Shown in pieces: positions 33,583 through 45,732 of a stretch of 64,000 nt of DNA. Origin of the DNA: Anopheles merus (taxonomy: Eukaryota; Arthropoda; Insecta; Diptera; Culicidae). The DNA lies in contig NW_024427587.1 of the NCBI RefSeq assembly GCF_017562075.2, positions 434,001-498,000 on the forward strand, read 5' to 3'. A program made the position numbers and the translations under genes. Each line of letters starts with the position of its first letter. Positions within the stretch are counted from its first letter, which is position 1. The notes under the pieces were generated by a model. That model was not told the DNA's origin, did no database searches, and worked only from the letters and a program-made list of their open reading frames with translations.

Positions 33583-34535
33583 TGTTTAATAAAGAAGATA
33601 CCCTTCGAACCGACGCGGGAGCCTTCTATCTCTAGAAGATCGGCTTGGCGATCGTATCGGCTGCTGACGACTTTGGAATGCCAAAGGGACTGGACTCAGG
33701 GACGGCTGTGCAGGGAATGTGTTGCTTTGCTGCTCCGTTGGTGTAACAACCGTTTCCGCTGTCGCTCTGCCCATTAAGATATCTAGCGGTAAACGACTTG
33801 GATCTTCAGAATGATTACTTGACTTATGCACACTAATCGAATCAGGCCTCCGTAGCTGGTTTACATGTCGACGGTGTACCAGAAAATCATCCGTCTCCAC
33901 TTCGAACATTACGTTGCCCAGGTCCGTTCCGCACAAACAGCTTTGCATAAACGCGGTCACCACGCTGAAAACGTTTTGTGTACTAAAACTGCCGGTTCAT
34001 CTCGTGCCGCAAGAGAAGGATTTAGCAGTTCCAGAGCCGTTCGAACTTTTCGCCCAAGCATAGCTTCCGCTGGCGATTGTTTGTTCTCTAGCATCGGATT
34101 GGGAGTCGTACGGTTGGTTTCTAAAAAGATGTCAAGAGCTTTCTCACGAGTTGCTGCGCCTTCCTCAATCTTCCTTGTTGACCTCTTGAAAGTGTCTACG
34201 AAGCGCTCGGCCTGTCCGTTTGACTGGGGATGAAATGACGTCGTTGTGATGTGCTGAATACCACGACTGCTGCAATACGCTGCAAAATCAGCACTGACGA
34301 ATTGCGGCCCATTATCGCTGACCAGTGTTTCTGGGTATCCGAATCTCGCGAAAATGCTTCTTAGTACTGCGATGGTTGCTCTGGTTGTTGTTGTTCGCAT
34401 TTTTACCACTTCTGGCCACTTCGTGTTCGCATCTACCGCTATCAAAAAGTAATCACCTTCGATCGGCCCGGCGAAATCGATGTGAATGCGCTGCCACGGC
34501 TTTGTGCTCGGCCAGGACATCGGTATCTCTACCGC
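33583..34535 (-). pseudogene. Gy1 pol 3' part: integrase core and tail
   Basis: Minus-strand Gypsy integrase from MSWPSTKPWQRIHIDFAGP onward: catalytic D in HIDFAGP, D in LVSDNGPQF, E in NGQAERF (34520-33957). The pol tail is in a second frame (33963-33586), ending in the family-typical basic RDRRLPRRFEGYLLY. A frameshift separates them near 33,960. The integrase is cut at about 34,535 before its zinc region; the missing part (RNase H, HHCC) is found at 61.26-61.77 kb on the same strand. An in-frame TAG lies just upstream of MSWP. Confidence 0.85.
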
Positions 34536-34636
34536 CTAGTTTTCATCCCGAGCAAATAATTGATTCCCTTTCTCGTAATATTACAGAATTCCGGTACGAG
34601 AAAGATGCAGGAATCACATTTAAACAATGGTATTCG
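34536..34636 (+). pseudogene. Gy2 gag, N-terminal piece
   Basis: Plus-strand sequence encoding PSFHPEQIIDSL… and ending KQWYSRY, typical of the start of Mag-like Gag. It stops at a Tc1-like terminal repeat at 34,638. The next residues of Gag (ADLFQNDAARI…) appear at 52,964 in the matching frame, so this is one gene split by an 18.3-kb insertion. The 5' LTR and leader of Gy2 are missing. Confidence 0.7.
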
Positions 34637-34784
34637 AGGTACACTGGTGGACATCAAAATAGGAACTTTTTTCTATGACCGAAAGACATAGTTCTTGTCA
34701 GAAATATTTGGTAGCCCTGAAAAGGACTGTTCAAGTGGTTTTTGGGAGGTGGTGTTGCGGTGTTCCACAGAGCGAAAACACATT

Positions 34785-35596
34785 CTAACGGTCAATGTGT
34801 TGACCGTTATTCGATATCACTTCCTGACAGCGTTTGGCCATATCGCCGATGAGGTTACGGCATTCGCTTCTGGGTATGCGTTTCCACATAACCTCGCAGC
34901 GTGTCCATAGATCATCGGCTGAGGATGCATGCTGGTTCTTAAGCTGACGCTTGAGAGTTGACCACAGATTTTCAATCGGATTGAGGTCAGGACTCAATGC
35001 AGGACACGGTAGAACTTGCACATCCTGGTCTGCCAAATAACATCTAACTGTTCGTGATGTATGCTTTGAGTCGTTTTTATCGTATTCTTCGGATGATACG
35101 CCTGATTAGGAAGGCGCCAGACGTATTTAATGCCGTCCGAACCATCCAGATTGATTCTGGACTCATCCGAAAAAATGATTTTGCTCCACCAAAAGATGGA
35201 TGCAGCTAAATGTTCTTCGGCAAACCGAGTGCGCGCTTCTACGTGGTGCGGCAGCAGCTTACGAACCTTCCGCGGTCTCCGGGCACAGAACCCAGCGGCG
35301 TGTAAACGGCGGGACACCGTTTTCGCCGAAACTTGCAAACCAAGCTCCTGCTTGATACGAGCGCAAGTTTTGAAAGGATCCGCCCAGATCATCTCAACAA
35401 TCTGCGCGTCAACGTCGGCCGTTGTTTTTCGCGGACGACCTGTCGATTTACCCGTAGCCTCGCTACGAATGGCGTTGTCCACAAAAGTCCGGGAACGGCC
35501 GAACGCCTTGCAGATTGTCTTGATTGGCACGTTCTCACGATATAGCCCCTGAATATGTTTTCACTCCACTGGTGTGCAGTGCTTTCCGCGACCCAT
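34785..35596 (-). pseudogene. Tc1/mariner-superfamily transposase, dead
   Basis: The minus-strand frame starts MGRGKHCTPVE then a TGA. The main frame (35530-34994) has the paired helix-turn-helix DNA-binding region (MPIKTICKAFGRSRTFV… and KTVSRRLHAAGF) with GRPRK between them. The first catalytic D is in IIFSDESRINLDG. A second frame (35036-34785) has SPDLNPIENLW with the catalytic E. The region around the second aspartate (normally QDNAPVH) is deleted, with a frameshift, so no active enzyme can be made. Confidence 0.85.
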
Positions 35597-35739
35597 GATG
35601 ATTTTGTGGAATTTTTAAATAGCAACCTTTCACCTTGACCACTGATGGAAGAATGTTGTTGTTAGTATGGTTTAGAGAGGCTTTGGCTCCTGCGGAGTTC
35701 TTTCGCCTCTTTGTGGGGAAAAGTTAGACTATTAGATTG

Positions 35740-38700
35740 TTATAGTTGATGGTATAAATGTGATAGTTTTAGAAATTTTAGTAGATTCTCCTGTTTCTGT
35801 GGGTGAGGTGAAAGTATTGAGTCTATGTTGGAGTCAAGATGGCAAGTATTTCTAAGTTGAGTGTATCCGTGGCATTCTGTTAAAAGGTGGAAGATTGTTA
35901 TATCGGTTCCGCAGAATTGGCAGAGAGGAGGACTGGATCGTTCGATGAGATGGCTGTGGGTCAGTCTAGTGTGGCCTATTCTTACTCGAGTAAGGATCTT
36001 TTGGTCTCGATGTTTTATTACTGAAGGCCATGGTTTGGTTGTTGTTTTCACTAGCCGAAGGAAGTTGTTCTTGGTTTTAAACCATTCCTTTTCCCACGCC
36101 TCTCTTACTTTTCCATTTATATAGATAATTGCGTCTCTTTTAGGCAGCGAGATGTTGTTGGGTTGATGTTTTTCTTCGGCCTTTGTTGGCGAGGCGGTCG
36201 GCGATCTCGTTGCCTTTGATACCAGTGTGGCCAGGTATCCAACAGATGGTGAGATGTTGATCCTGGTTTATGTGTGGGCTAGTGACCTGGTAGAGCTTTT
36301 GGATGTTTGGGTCCTTACATGTTCCATGCTCTAGTGCCGAGAGGACACTCGCACTGTCGGTAAAGATGACGTTTTCCATGTCAGAGCGCAGGGAATCTTC
36401 AACTGCCTGGATTAATGCCAACGTTTCTGCCGTAAATATGGAAGTGTGATCCGGCAGCTTGGACGCAATTTTATCAATGGGTGAGTAAATCCCGAATCCT
36501 GCTGCTGCTTCATCGACGGATCCATCGGTGTAAATATGGTTGTGCTTAATGTATTTGTTGTTGATGTGTTCTATGAAATATTTTGTGCTATTGTACTATT
36601 GCAACCTGCTTTAAGGATGTTTTTAAAATGCCAGTCTATGTTAGGGGGTTCATGGTACCACGGCCGCGTGCCAAGATGTAACAGTGTAGTGATATCCGGT
36701 ATATTGCAGTTTGTTACAGCGAAAAGTTCGGAGTTGGCTCTATTAAGGAATGATGGTGCTTGGATATTCTTTTCTTTAATTCTTGTTGCTGATGCGGCTA
36801 ACTTAGCTGTAATTATATGGCTAAGTGGAAGAAGTCCGCTCTCACTTAGTATAGAGATGATGGGGCTGGTTCGGAAGGCGCCTATGGCATATCTTAGAAC
36901 TGTATGGTAGATGGGGCTTATTGCTTTTTCAAATTGTTCCTTTTTAATCGATACTATTTCCATTCCGTATAGTAGTTTTGGAAGCAACCAGTGATTAATA
37001 ATGTAGATTAGTGTATCTTTAGAAGCTTTGTGGGTCCCTGTGCTGAGCATTTGGAAAAGGTTGATTTTCTTGGTAGCTGTAGTTTTTAACTGGTTAATGT
37101 GGGCTTGGAATGTGAGTTTTTGGTCTATTGTGATCCCGAGTATTTTAACCTTTTTGCAATCTGGAATTTGTTTTTGATTAAGGCGAAGCAGTACGGTTGG
37201 GTGCGGTTTGTTGCAGATGTGCAGTATATTGCTTTTTTCAGCAGCGATATCATAACCAATACGTTTTGACCATTCCCATGAGATGTTAAGTCCCTGCTGC
37301 AGATTGTATCGCGCAACTCCATTATCTGCATTGCTCGTGAACAGAACGATATCATCAGCGTACACCAATGGAGTGATGGATGGTGGTAGTGAGCGGAGAA
37401 GACATTCGATGCTGATCAGAAATAATGTTGGAGAAAGGATGGCTCCCTGAGGAACTCCGTTTTCGAGTATTTTAGTGCTGGATTTGTTTGTTCCAGTCAG
37501 AACCTCGAAGGTGCGGTCTGAGAGGAAATCATTCAGGAATGTGATCATGTTACCTCCGAAATTGCATCTAGCTAGCTGGCGCATGATTGCGTATTTCCAT
37601 GTCCGATCGAAAGCTTTACCCAAGTCGATGATTGCACAGTCGGCATGATGTTTATCGGATTTTACTTTGGCCAGCAGTTCTTCGAGTTGCACAAAGTAAG
37701 TTTCCGTGCCTAATCCGCATCTAAACGCATGTTGACTTATGCTGAGGAGTTTCCTGCCTTCCAGTTCTTGGGTAAGACGTCGGTTTACCATTCTTTCCAA
37801 CACTTTTCCAATGCAGTTTAGTAAGCTGATTGGTCGGTAGCTATTTGGGCTGTTTTTTGGTTTGTCGGGCTTTAATATGGGGATTGTTAAACTTTTCTTC
37901 CAAAGAGGAGGAATTTTGCCACTCTTCCAGATGTTATTGTATAGCTTTAAGAGCAGGTATTTTCCTTCAGAAGGAAGGTTTTTTAACAGTGGATAGCCAA
38001 TGTCATCTGGTCCGGCTGAGTTGCCTTTGCACTTTGCAAGAGCCCAATTCAGTTCGGCTATGGAAAAGGATCTGTTGTAATGTATGTTGGGTCTGCTATT
38101 GAAATCTTGTGGAATGGACTCGGTTGTTGCTTTGATAGCCTTAAATTCTGGGGAATAACTATTTGTGGCGGATATTTGTGGCAAAATGAGTGGCAAGTAC
38201 CTCTGGTGTTGACTCAACTGGGACTATTGTGTCGTCATCGGTTTTGATGATGATATGAGCGATGTCTTGCTTGCGTTCTGTAAGGCATTTTACATTTCTC
38301 CACATGTCTTTTCCTGACATTTCGGGATTTATGCTATCTTTGAATCTATTCCATGATTATTGTTTTGCCTTTTTGATTTCTTCTCTTGCAATGCGATGGG
38401 CAATTTGAAATTCCTCGGAGAAGTAAGGGATATGGGTGTGGTCTTGATTTTTCTTGGCATTCTGCAGTTTTTGGAGCGCCTTACGTCTCCTTTTTATGGC
38501 TTTAGCTACAGTGTCGTTCCACCAGTGAACACTTCGCTTGCCAGGTTTGCCCTTTGATTTTGGGATCGATTTCGCTGCTGCATCGTTTATGATTTTAATG
38601 ATGTTTCCTTCTGTAGGCTGGGGGTCTGAATGTAGGTGTTTTAGTACATTAATTTGGTATGATGTCCAATCGGCATTTTCATATTTCCACTTTGGTCGTT

Positions 38701-39402
38701 GTTTATTTTCCGGGAGCGATGATTTGCTTTTCACAATGATCGGATAGTGATCACTGCCATGTGTGTCTGCCATCATGTATAGTTTAAGTTCGTTAAGAAG
38801 GGAGGAGGATGAGACGACATAGTCAAGGAAGGATTCTGTACCTGATGAGATACATAGTCGGGTTGGGTTAGGGTTAGAAATGAAAGAGAGATTATGGTTA
38901 GTAAAAATGTTATTGAGTCTATTGAATTTTCTGTTAGTTTGAGAGATTCTAAGGTTTTTATCTACTGCATTAAGATCTCCTGCTATTAGCAAGGGATGGG
39001 AAAAAGGTTAAGAAAAGAGTTAAGTTCGGATTGGTTGAAGGTAGCTCTAGGGGGCATGTAGATTGAGACGATGGTCATGTCTATGGGAGACTTTATGTTG
39101 ACTGCTATTGCGGAAAGATTGGTGTTGGTTTTTATTAATTTGAAGGGAATAGATTTATGTACACCTATTGCAACACTGTGATGTGGGTTAGTTGGAGAAA
39201 GCTTGTAGGACCAATTGTAGTGGTTAAGTGGAGAATGGTTGGTATTAGGCGGATCGCGAACTTCTTGAAGTGTTATGATGGCAGGTTTGTATTCGGTTAT
39301 TAGTAGTTATAGTTCGTAGAGGTTATTGATCATTCCTCTTATGTTCCAGTTTAGTAGGAATGGTTTGTTTGTGTCATTAGTATTATTGGTTGTGGAGAGC
39401 AT
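35740..39402 (-). pseudogene. I-clade ORF2: endonuclease - reverse transcriptase - RNase H
   Basis: ATG at 39402 starts the APE-type endonuclease (LLNWNIRGM…, later LLIAGDLNAVDK and HGSDHYPII). RT at 38217-36571 contains KGNSAGPDDIGYPLL, SYRPISLLNCIGKVLERM, the region of the first catalytic D (IIDLGKAFDRTW), VPQGAILSPTLF and the YADD box. RNase H at 36421-36140 (FTDSASVLSALE, CWIPGHTGIKGNEIADRLA). The cysteine/histidine tail (36051-35740) has CQFCGTDITIFHLLTECH. Stops and frameshifts at about 39,307, 39,000, 38,357, 38,217, 36,560 and 36,050 break it into pieces. Confidence 0.88.
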
Positions 39403-39416
39403 TATTATGGTTTAGG

Positions 39417-40841
39417 TCAGTAAACTATTAGGGTAAGAGGAAAGTAGAATAAATTCAGAGACGATGTTTTTTCTTCGATGGTTTGGCAGTTGGTGATCGT
39501 TGTTCCGAGGGAAGAGTGGGAGAAGCGATGGGCGAGATGACTGCGATTTCGTTGGATGCCATGTTTTTCACTGCAGTTCTTATTTCTTCTTCTTCCGATG
39601 AGGCGTTTTCCAGATTGAGGTTTCGTTTGCGGGATTGTGCTGAGATGACTGATGTGACACATCGTTTCTTGGTCATTCGTTTCGTTGTCGGTTTCGGGGT
39701 TACCCGTTGCTTCAGCATTGTTGTTGCTCTCGCAGATATTGTTGGATTGGGTCTTGCTTTGATTTTCTTCGATTTGTGTTGTGGCTTCGTTAGTTGGGTT
39801 ATTGTTATTTATTTGTATATTTCCATTTGGTTGCTTCAGCTGTTTCAGAAGAGTTTCGATGAGCTTGCTCTGGGTATCCATCTTTTTGATCTGTTCTAGG
39901 ATCGTTTTCTTCAGTTCATTTTGTTCTTCTTCGAGCTGCTTGATTTTCATGTCTTTTTCATCCACCGTTGTAGTTTGTTGTGCAAATGTGATTCGCTGCT
40001 GTACAGCACTTGTTCGCTGATGTTGTTGGAGGGCCATTTGCCGAGCTTCCTTGTAAGTGCAGTTGTGGACGACTTTTATTTTTATGACTTGCTCTTCAAA
40101 TCGGAACGCAGGGCATTCGCGAGAGAACGCGCTGTGTTCGCCTTTGCAGTTCACGCAAGCGGGATGGGTCGAACATTATCCGTGTGCTGCGGTTCCGCAG
40201 TTTCCACAAACCTGTCCCTTTGAGCAGCGTACTTTTGTGTGCCCAAAGCTGGCGCATTTGTAGCACAGCATTGGTTTTGGGTAATATGGTTTCGTTCGCA
40301 CCTGCAATAGCCCTATACGAAGGGATTCCGGTATTTTTCCAGCTTCCACGCATATCAGGAAAGGGTTCGTTGGTTGTATTTCGTCATTCACCTTTCGGGT
40401 GAATCGTCGGACTTGCTTGACGTTTTGGCTTTCCATGTTCAGCAAAATTTCTTCGTCCTTCAGTCCTTTCAGCTCCGGGGCGAATATTACGCATTGGACT
40501 GTGTTCAGCGTAGCGTGAGGGGTGATGGAAACTTTCGTACCGTCGATGAGAAGCGTGATGCTTTGCATTTTTGAGTACTGCGCAAGGTTTCGGGTTTTGA
40601 TGAGATATGTCTGCCCGAATTCCATCGAGTGGCTGCTTTCGGTAAGCTCTCCAACTACGTTGGTGCTCTTTGAAATGATCCATGGGTTTTGCGGGAGCTT
40701 AAAGCCTTTCAACAGCTCGAGAACGAGGAACTTCATGTCCCCAAACTCGTTATTATAGTCCATCCATGGTGGTAGTGATCGAGCTCTCTGGGGAGGCTCG
40801 GGCGGAAGTGCATCCCGTACAGGATGCGAGGGTCCCGGCAT
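39417..40841 (-). pseudogene. I-clade ORF1 (nucleic-acid-binding Gag-like protein)
   Basis: ATG at 40841 (MPGPSHPVRD). RRM-like folded region, then CCHC knuckles (CYKCASFGHTKVRC, CGNCGTAAHG-stop-C, CVNCKGEHSAFSREC). A TAA at 40176-40178 interrupts the second knuckle in frame. The rest (40154-39417) is a glutamine/asparagine-rich coiled segment. Family role: RNA binding in the retrotransposition particle. Confidence 0.8.
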
Positions 40842-40865
40842 TTTGCCGGGTTGGTTAGTATTATT

Positions 40866-41103
40866 TAGTTCAATGCAATGTATATAGTGTATATAAGGTT
40901 ATAACGATCTCATGAAATGAATGAAATAAGGTAAATAAATGTTCCTGAAATGCGAAAGTTCAAATAATCTTAAGACTAATATTTACAATTTCGGAATAGT
41001 AAAGTAAAAGAATTTTAATTTCAAGACAAATAAGATAATTTCTCTCGTTACTCTCCCGAGTAGCGGGGTAAAATGGAACGAAAACACCGGCTTCACTGCT
41101 TAC
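40866..41103. other. Left flank of the hAT insertion
   Basis: AT-rich sequence. Before the hAT insertion it was contiguous with 52,470 onward. The last 8 bases (CTGCTTAC, 41096-41103) are the target duplication. Confidence 0.7.
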
Positions 41104-41189
41104 TAGTGATGGGTAATCCGGAGCGGAGTCATGGATCAACTCCGACTCCGGTGCGCAAAATATGACTCCGACTCCGGATCACAACCGGA

Positions 41190-41937
41190 TTCAACTCCGG
41201 ATCAGTCCGGATCACTCCGGATTACTCCGGATCACTCCGGATTACTCCGGATCAGTCCGGATCACTCCGGATCACTCCGGATTACTCCGGATCACTCCGG
41301 ATTACTCCGGATCAGTCCGGATCAGTCCGGATCACTCCGGATTACTCCGGATCACTCCGGATTACTCCGGATCAGTCCGGATCAGTCCGGATCACTCCGG
41401 ATTACTCCGGATCACTCCGGATCACTCCGGATTACTCCGGATCAGTCCGGATCAGTCCGGATCAGTCCGGACCAGTCCGGATCAGTCCGGATCACTCCGG
41501 ATTAATCCGGATCAGTCCGGATCAGTCCGGATCACTCCGGATCACTCCGGATCACTCCGGATTACTCCGGATCACTCCGGATCACTCCGGATCAGTCTGG
41601 ATCACTCCGGATCACTCCGGATCACTCCGGATCACTCCGGATTGCTCCGGATCACTCCGGATCACTCCGGAACAATCTGGATTACTCCGGATCAGTCTGG
41701 ATCAGTCCGAATGAGTCCGGATCACTCTTGATCACTTCGGATCAGTCCGAATCAGTCCGAATGAGTCTGGATCAGTCTGAATGAGTCTGGATCAGTCCGA
41801 ATGAGTCTGGATCAGTCCGAATGAGTCTGGATCAGTCCGAATGAGTCTGGATCAGTCCGAATGAGTCTGGATCAGTCCGAATGCGTCTGGATGAGTCTGG
41901 ATGAGTCCAGATGGGTCGGGATGAGTCCGGTCACGCC
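41190..41937 (+). repeat. Left subterminal array of 10-bp repeats
   Basis: About 50 near-perfect units of AT(C/T)A(C/G)TCCGG up to about 41,710, then degenerate 20-bp units (GTCCGAATGAGTCTGGATCA type) to about 41,930. Long open frames here (10-residue periodic peptides) come only from the repeat. Confidence 0.9.
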
Positions 41938-42354
41938 GGGCGAGCAGTTTATGTTTGCGATGCAATTACTAATGCCCCAAATGACTGGTCATTATCGTTA
42001 AGAAAGTTATTGATGAATGTGTTCCGTTTCAAATAATGCATCCAGAATGTACGATGCGGTATAAAAAATTTCTTTCTGTTTTAAATATTTCTTTCTTGCA
42101 ATAATATTTACCTTTAAAATATTTATCGTCGCATTAAAAATTCCTTTTACCTTATACTTCCCGTATGATTCCCATTACATGAAGTCAACAGCAATAAGGC
42201 TATTTCAATTTTGTTTGATGATTGTTAGTTTATATTTATAGAATTTAAAATACATACAATTCGAGTTCACAAAGTCAAGTTGAATTTTAATTTAATACAT
42301 TACTTCTTATTAATTCGTGATTTGGTTTTATTACAATTTCAATCGCATGTTAAC

Positions 42355-44139
42355 CTATTTATCCTTTCCTTCTTTCATTTTGTAGTTGTATTGAACGAAT
42401 ACCATTTCCTTGACTTTCCTGCTTCCAAGTCGACTTCTTTTTTGAGTCAAAATCTGTCCTGTTTTCGAAAAAACTCTCTCACAGGGAACAGAAGTTGCTG
42501 GAATACTCAAATATTTTTGCGCAAGTTTTGCTAATCCAGGGTATATTTCTAATCTACTCTTCCACCAATTGAGAGGATCTTCACTAATTTTTAGATTTTT
42601 TTCTTGTAAATATCGATCTAGCTCTGCAGTAGCTGTTAAAATAGGATTATTGGTAACACCACTGGGTTGTGGTTGAACATGCTGTTTAAATACACCCCAT
42701 ATATCATCGTCCTGTATAATTTCTGTACATTCTTCTACAGTAGATGTTTCATTTTCGCATTGAGTTTTAAATGGTATTAATTTTTCAAGTAAACAAGCAT
42801 ACGCCTCCTCGTATTCTATGGAATTTCCTAAGAACCCTTCTTTTTTAAACCTTGGATCAAGTAGAATTGCTAATGATGAAATGTCCTTATAGCTACGAGT
42901 GTTGAACCTATCTTCAATCCCTGACATAATTTCTGTGGCTAGCTGTTTGGCGTTGGTATGTAAATGAGATGATAGCGCTCTTAATTGAATAATCAAAGAT
43001 TTTATCAGCACACCCAATTTTGATAATGTAACTGTTTTTTCCGCCATTATTTCTTTAGTGGTTGAATCCAAATATCGGAGTACTTTAGCAGTTTCTTCTA
43101 CGATTTCCCACTGATTTTCATTAAGTTTTGAACTTATCTTAAGTGTGGCAATGCATGATAAAATAGGAATTTTATTTTTATAGAAGCGATCTAGCATTTC
43201 ATACGTAGAGTTCCATCGTGTGGGGCAATCCTGTTTAAGTTTTTGTTGTGGTAATTTCAAATTTTGCTGCACTTCTGAAAGTTTTTGCATTGCTTTGTTG
43301 CTTCTCCGAAAATGCATGACCACATTTTTTACTATTTCTATTGTTTTTTCTATAGTATTGCTAATAGATTTTTGAACTGCTAAATTTATGGTATGTGCAC
43401 CGCATGGAAGGTGTTCAATGCCAAGTGCTCTTGCTGATGCTATCATATTAGATGCATTGTCTGTTACTATTGTTGCTATTCTTCCATGAATTTCTAATTT
43501 GTTGGTAACGTATTCGATATATTTTGCTATATTGCTCCCGGTGTGATCTTTTTCGAATTCCGAACAATCTATTAGAAATGCAGATAGTTCGAAGTTATCA
43601 TTTATAAAATGAGCTGTTATGGCAAGGAAACTGGTTCCATTTATACTCGACCATGCATCAGCAGTTAGAGTAATAGAACTATCTGATATTAGTTTGGCTT
43701 TAACATATTCCAAAGTTTCGTTGTAAATTTTTGGTAACGCGGAATTAGCTAATGTTTTTCTGGTTGGTACATTATAATTTGGATTCAATTCTTTTATAAA
43801 TGCTCTGAAATAGTGATCCTCAACGATAGAAAATGGATAATATTCTTTACATATTAATAATATTAGCAGTTTATCTAAATTTTTAACTGCGTTTGGTGAC
43901 AGACTGGTCTTAGATATAAAATAATTGTCTATTGTGCGTGATGATTTTGCAGAAGACGAGGATTCTTGCTCGTTATCTGAAGTTGGTTCGGCTCTATTTA
44001 TAGGAGTTGAGTGATGCTTTCTCTTCATATGTCGTCGTAAGTTAGAAGTGCTATCAGACCCCAACATCAAGCTACAGTATATGCATTTTACCCCGCTATC
44101 CACTCTTTCGAAATGCTGCCAAATTTCGCTAGAAGACAT
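42355..44139 (-). CDS. hAT transposase, left-arm copy (BED finger + hATC)
   Basis: The frame is open from 44256, but the start that fits the family is Met40 at 44139 (MSSSEIWQHFERV), just before the BED finger: C58-x2-C61-x14-H76-x4-H81 (numbered from 44256). Catalytic acidic residues fit hAT enzymes: D200 (LTADAWSS), D266 (IVTDNASN), E593 (VPCERVFS). The C-terminal hATC dimerisation domain (LAQKYLSIPATSVPCERVFS… LGSRKVKEMV) is complete. Function in the family: cuts the element at its ends, forming flanking hairpins, and pastes with 8-bp duplications. No break is visible. It differs from the right copy by one residue (V for I in SG-TNNP). Transcription would run toward the left terminus and through the repeat array. 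Upstream exons are possible. Confidence 0.92.
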   Translation of the reverse strand: MSSSEIWQHFERVDSGVKCIYCSLMLGSDSTSNLRRHMKRKHHSTPINRAEPTSDNEQESSSSAKSSRTIDNYFISKTSLSPNAVKNLDKLLILLICKEYYPFSIVEDHYFRAFIKELNPNYNVPTRKTLANSALPKIYNETLEYVKAKLISDSSITLTADAWSSINGTSFLAITAHFINDNFELSAFLIDCSEFEKDHTGSNIAKYIEYVTNKLEIHGRIATIVTDNASNMIASARALGIEHLPCGAHTINLAVQKSISNTIEKTIEIVKNVVMHFRRSNKAMQKLSEVQQNLKLPQQKLKQDCPTRWNSTYEMLDRFYKNKIPILSCIATLKISSKLNENQWEIVEETAKVLRYLDSTTKEIMAEKTVTLSKLGVLIKSLIIQLRALSSHLHTNAKQLATEIMSGIEDRFNTRSYKDISSLAILLDPRFKKEGFLGNSIEYEEAYACLLEKLIPFKTQCENETSTVEECTEIIQDDDIWGVFKQHVQPQPSGVTNNPILTATAELDRYLQEKNLKISEDPLNWWKSRLEIYPGLAKLAQKYLSIPATSVPCERVFSKTGQILTQKRSRLGSRKVKEMVFVQYNYKMKEGKDK

Positions 44140-44805
44140 CGTAGAGTCCAAAATAGAGCGTAAAGCAGCTTGTATGTCTATGAGTAAAACACAGATGGAT
44201 AGAAAAATACATTTAGGAATTTGATAAAAATTACTTTCGTTTACAACAAATTCCAAGGAGGACGGTTTACTACAAGGTAAGGTTCGTAGAAATTTAGATA
44301 TAAAAGTAGAATTATGTAAATAATGTCTTGTGGCACTATTGGTTATTGTTTATGAAACATACCAAATTACCAAATGTTAATAACACAATCATCAAACCAT
44401 GCATACTTTCATCCTAATAAAATATGTCTATGAACAGTATCAAGTGGACCTCATCTTAGGTTATATGGCTCGGTGTATTTGTCCCTTGATCAGCCTTTTT
44501 ATTCCTTAAGATCAGCCAAAATTTAGGAACAAAATAAATTGTTTTTATCTTAGAAAGGTATGCCTAACAAAATGATTTATTTTAACATGGCTAACAAAAA
44601 TGAAATTGTTTCATAGAAACGTAGAAACTTAAAAGCAAAATAATTCCATTGATAAATATAAGTTTTATAGAAAAATAAAAATTTTATGAATAGACATTAG
44701 TCCGAACTTTATTTAAAGGTCTTAAAGTAAAAAAAAACTGAAACACCACAGCACAATGTATCGTTTCAAATTCTATAAAGGGTTGAAAAGTTTCGGTATT
44801 TAAAA

Positions 44806-44994
44806 CTTCTTCTTCTATTTGGCGTAATGTCCTACGCGGACATGCCGGCCTATACAGGCTTTCGAGACTTAATTAATTACCACGTAGCCGAATAGTCAGT
44901 CCTTGCTACGGGGGGACGGTCCATTCCGGGATTAAACCCATGACGGGCATATTATCGAGTCGTTCAATTTGACGACTGTGCCACGGGACCGCCC
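44806..44994 (-). mobile_element. SINE200-like SINE, left arm
   Basis: Mirror copy of 48780-48968. tRNA-derived head with box-B-like GGGTTTAATCCC and an AGAAGAAG tail, flanked by TTTTAAATAC-type target duplications. Confidence 0.8.
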
Positions 44995-45400
44995 GTATTT
45001 AAAAATGAGCTGTTTAAAAATAGTTTTATAATTTTAATTGTGTAATTGAACATTTGGAAATATTAGTAAGATTGTTTGTTGTGTATTCCTTTGATTTCGT
45101 TTGATATTACTTCGATAAGATTTTTCATACTACACGTCCCGCCAGGCATTCTTGGGTCGTTACATTTATGGTTTTCTGTACATGGTTAGTTGGATCATTT
45201 CAAGTGCATTGCGCTAGATCCAATGTGGCGAGAGAAAGATAAATAGCAATAAAGAAAGAAGACTAAATTCTCCTTAGCAACAAATAGAAACAGGGGATAG
45301 TGCAATCTAGAGCGTAAGCGTAAGTTGATGAGAAAAATGCCCGCAAAGTACGGCGATGTGACGAGCATTGCATTTTTATGGCCAAATGCAAAGTGTTTGA

Positions 45401-45732
45401 AGACCAGGTGGTCTCAAACCCTGTTTTTATAACCACATGTGAATTGCACTTTTAGACAGCACGGGTGAATTTTGTTTCCTCAAACAAGCTTTCTGGAGAA
45501 TTTTTCAATACACAAAAACTCTTAAACCCTTTGTCATTTTTACTAAAATACCATCTAAAACCATCTGAACGGTTTAAACATTATTTATGTATCAAAACAA
45601 TACCGTACACTAGGAGACCAATGTATACTACGTATATGCTATGAAAAGCGAACTGTTCCTATGGAAATTCATTCCACTTTTTTTTAATTCTGAAATTAGT
45701 TATCAAATTATATGGGAGGAGACCACCTGATC
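45401..45732. repeat. Possible MITE in the left arm (mirror at 48042-48373)
   Basis: Ends AGACCAGGTGGTCTC and GAGACCACCTGATCT form 15-bp imperfect inverted repeats, with further inverted similarity outside them (TGGCCAAA). Non-coding. Its presence in both arms follows from the palindrome. Confidence 0.4.

Larger units (their letters stand above)
35650..40865 (-). mobile_element. I-clade non-LTR retrotransposon (with RNase H), degenerate
   Basis: Two minus-strand genes, gag-like ORF1 (40841-39417) and ORF2 (39402-35740) with endonuclease, RT and RNase H, followed by a short 3' UTR ending in CTAACAACAACA near 35,655. An RNase H domain in ORF2 plus three CCHC knuckles in ORF1 indicate the I clade or a close relative. 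Exact ends and target duplication could not be fixed. It lies in the 5' region of the Tc1-like element. Confidence 0.8.

Noticed and set aside
41131..41731. Long open frames in the 10-bp arrays giving SGSLRITPDH-like repeat proteins (also 51790-52346)
   Set aside because: A 10-bp unit without stops is open in several frames by necessity; there are no start context, domains or conservation.
41190..41937. CRISPR-like array
   Set aside because: The 10-bp units are contiguous without spacers, in a eukaryotic transposon.
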